In this document: positions 62,619 through 64,000 of the stretch, one piece after another
Position numbering within the stretch: the first letter of the stretch is position 1
How the letters are laid out: the number at the start of each line of letters is the position of its first letter
NCBI RefSeq assembly: GCF_006716115.1
Contig: NZ_VFOO01000001.1
Location: 3,162,001 to 3,226,000, forward strand
Length of the DNA: 64,000 nucleotides
From: Subtercola boreus
Lineage (GTDB): Bacteria; Actinomycetota; Actinomycetes; Actinomycetales; Microbacteriaceae
Direction of reading: 5' to 3'
Notes under the pieces: model-generated
The model's database searches: none
Seen by the model: only the letters and a program-made list of their open reading frames with translations
Told to the model about the DNA's origin: nothing
Program-made: the position numbers and the translations under genes

Positions 62619-62671
62619 TCCGTCGAGCTCTCGTTTCTGCTGGTCGCATCCAAGGTCTGATCCGGAAGCCC

Positions 62672-64000
62672 TCAGAAGGGTGCTGGTGTGTCGGGTCCGT
62701 TGTCGAATCGGACTTGGGGTGGGGCGAGGGGTGTGGGGTCGACGGTGTATTGGTGGCCGGCGGGTGAGGTCCAGGTGATGGTGCCGTCGGGGGTCTGTTC
62801 GATTGTCCATTCGGTGTGGTGTTTGACTTTGTGGTGGCTGCTGCAGAGGGGGCTGAGGTTGCGAAGTTCTGTGGTGCCTTCGTTGTTCCAGGGGATGGTG
62901 TGGTCGAGGTCTGCGGTCGCTGAAGGTTCGGGGCAGTGGGGGAAGGTGCAGTGGGTGTGGGTGAGGCGGATGAGTTCGTCGAGGTCAGCGGGTGGTTTGT
63001 ATTTCTGTCGTCCGTAGGCGAGGGCGCAGCCGGTGGCGGGGTCGGTGAGCACGCGGGTGAAGCTGGGTGCGTTGCGGGTGAGGTGGAGGGCGGTGAGCTG
63101 GTCGATGGGTCCGTAGCCTTCGAGGTTCGCCCAGCCGTGCCCGCCGGCACCGTTGCGGAGGTCGTCGAGGTCTGCGTCGGTGAGAGCGGTGTCGGTCGCG
63201 CCGGTGTTGGCGGTGTCGCTGCCGCTGCCGGGGCCCGGGGTGGCGTCGCTGCCGGTGCTGGAGTGGGCGTGATCGCGATTCCTACTGCTGCTGTCATTGT
63301 CACGTCCATCGCCACTGTCGCGGCTACTGCTGCTGCCCTCGCTGTTGCTGACCGTCGGTGCGGGGCCTGTTCCGGTGCCGGGGATTGGGGCGCGGCTGCT
63401 CGCCCTGAGGCTGCTGGGGCTGGTGGTGCTGCTCGCCCGGGGGCTGTCGGGGGTGCCGCTGTGGAGGAGGGTGAGGGCGGGGACGGTGACGTGGATTCGG
63501 GCGCGGATGCCGGGGGTGGTGCCGGGGGTGGTGGGTTCGGCGTTGAGGAGGAGGTCGGTGAGGGTGTCGACGCGGAGGTGGGTGATCGTGCGGGGGTCGC
63601 CGGATTGTTTGGTGGAGCGGGCGAGGTCGGTGGCGCGGTTGTGGATCGCGACGGCTTCGACGGCGGGGATGTAGAGGGTGAGGTAGGCCATGCCGTCGGT
63701 GGCGGGGTCAAGGTCCAGGCGTCGCCGGTTGGCGGCGTCGAGGTGGCGTTGCACGGCGGTCGTGGGTTGCGCGGTTTCGGTGGCGGCGCGGGCGAGCGTG
63801 TCGAGGCGTTGCACGGTGACTGTCCGGGCGTGCGGGAGCAGGGCGTGTTCGTACGCCGGGAACGAGGCGACAGGCAACGTGTGGCTGTGGTGCACGATCT
63901 TCTCGGCGTGCCGGTAGGAGATCGCACCGGAGTGGAGGGCTGCCCGGGTGGCGGTGAACGGGCCGGCCAATCCTTCGCTGGTGTGCAGGAGCCGGCGGGT
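62672..64000 (-). CDS. DUF222/HNH endonuclease domain protein, 5' end beyond the window
   Basis: Partial gene; the frame is open to the right edge, so the N-terminus of the DUF222 domain is missing. The visible part has DUF222 helices (FTATRAALHSGAISYRHAEK), a Ser/Gly/Asp-rich linker of about 80 residues, and a C-terminal HNH nuclease motif (CTFPHCPEPSATADLDHTIP then LSPLCSSHHKVKHH) with the zinc cysteines and catalytic His. Many paralogues of this family occur in Microbacteriaceae, often linked to 13E12-type repeats. A TTG at 63970 is in frame but is probably not the start. Confidence 0.9.
   Translation of the reverse strand, partial: TRRLLHTSEGLAGPFTATRAALHSGAISYRHAEKIVHHSHTLPVASFPAYEHALLPHARTVTVQRLDTLARAATETAQPTTAVQRHLDAANRRRLDLDPATDGMAYLTLYIPAVEAVAIHNRATDLARSTKQSGDPRTITHLRVDTLTDLLLNAEPTTPGTTPGIRARIHVTVPALTLLHSGTPDSPRASSTTSPSSLRASSRAPIPGTGTGPAPTVSNSEGSSSSRDSGDGRDNDSSSRNRDHAHSSTGSDATPGPGSGSDTANTGATDTALTDADLDDLRNGAGGHGWANLEGYGPIDQLTALHLTRNAPSFTRVLTDPATGCALAYGRQKYKPPADLDELIRLTHTHCTFPHCPEPSATADLDHTIPWNNEGTTELRNLSPLCSSHHKVKHHTEWTIEQTPDGTITWTSPAGHQYTVDPTPLAPPQVRFDNGPDTPAPF

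Noticed and set aside
62560-63927. Alternative minus frame over the HNH gene
   Set aside because: Pro/Thr/Ser-rich translation only; the +1 frame has DUF222 and HNH motifs.
1-64000. tRNA, rRNA, CRISPR, insertion sequences
   Set aside because: No TTCGAAT-type T-loops in gaps, no regularly spaced repeats, no transposase or terminal repeats were seen.
62672-64000. HNH gene as part of a restriction or defence system
   Set aside because: No methyltransferase or other defence gene lies beside it within the window; the DUF222/HNH family is multi-copy and of unclear role.

Overview
This is high-GC actinobacterial chromosome, most likely Microbacteriaceae (order Micrococcales). The evidence is the gene content and order (rnpA-yidD-yidC-jag-rsmG-parA-parB, a DUF6049 protein beside murJ and the CCA enzyme, mshA beside ino1), many GTG starts, and a repeated leaderless promoter pattern. 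I cannot name the genus. The window is origin-proximal: rnpA at the left edge and two parS sites near 2.4 and 3.3 kb place oriC/dnaA just left of base 1, outside the window.

Layout. 0-5.2 kb: RNase P protein, membrane insertion (YidD, YidC, Jag), RsmG and the ParA/ParB segregation pair with two parS sites. 5.2-9.1 kb (minus): Ddl with an aminotransferase, then the trxB/trxA thioredoxin pair closed by a strong terminator. 9.2-17.9 kb: alpha/beta hydrolase, MurJ, DUF6049, CCA-adding enzyme, and inositol-phosphate synthase beside an MshA-like glycosyltransferase (mycothiol route). 18.0-22.7 kb: rpsF-ssb-rpsR-rplI, a strong terminator, a row of DnaA-box-like nonamers, dnaB and two membrane proteins. 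22.7-28.8 kb (minus): purB, a low-molecular-weight phosphatase, a holin-IV-like membrane protein, a GT1 glycosyltransferase and an unusual HEAT-repeat/GT4 fusion.

29-33.7 kb: HisC-like aminotransferase and a branched-chain/2-oxoacid dehydrogenase E1alpha-E1beta-E2 operon. 33.7-37 kb: zinc uptake znuA-znuC-znuB and a Zur-like regulator, with a Zur-type box over the znuA promoter. 37-39.6 kb: DUF3533-type membrane protein, cysteine-poor (zinc-free type) L28/L33/S14 ribosomal proteins, and HU. 39.7-44.6 kb: CopD-CtaG fusion coupled to a PIF1-like helicase, then heme oxygenase with a DtxR-type box, DUF2470 and DinB. 44.6-52.9 kb: a dienelactone-hydrolase-like protein lacking its nucleophile, SRPBCC, MFS transporter with a possible leader peptide, phosphoketolase, a secreted beta-propeller protein, and AlkB with an SOS-type box. 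52.9-64 kb: accessory enzymes and regulators (RBBP9-like hydrolase, FMN reductase/TetR, DUF2975/Xre pair, ferritin-like protein, SDR/TetR with twin operators), a sugar ABC transporter lacking its ATPase, two GNATs, and a DUF222/HNH gene cut by the right edge.

Most of the window is ordinary core chromosome. I found no tRNA, rRNA, CRISPR array, insertion sequence or prophage. The more interesting signals are regulatory (SOS box at alkB, DnaA-like cluster before dnaB, leaderless promoter grammar, TetR and Xre operators) and a few odd proteins (HEAT-GT4 fusion, nucleophile-less DLH homologue, expanded repeats in Jag and S6).
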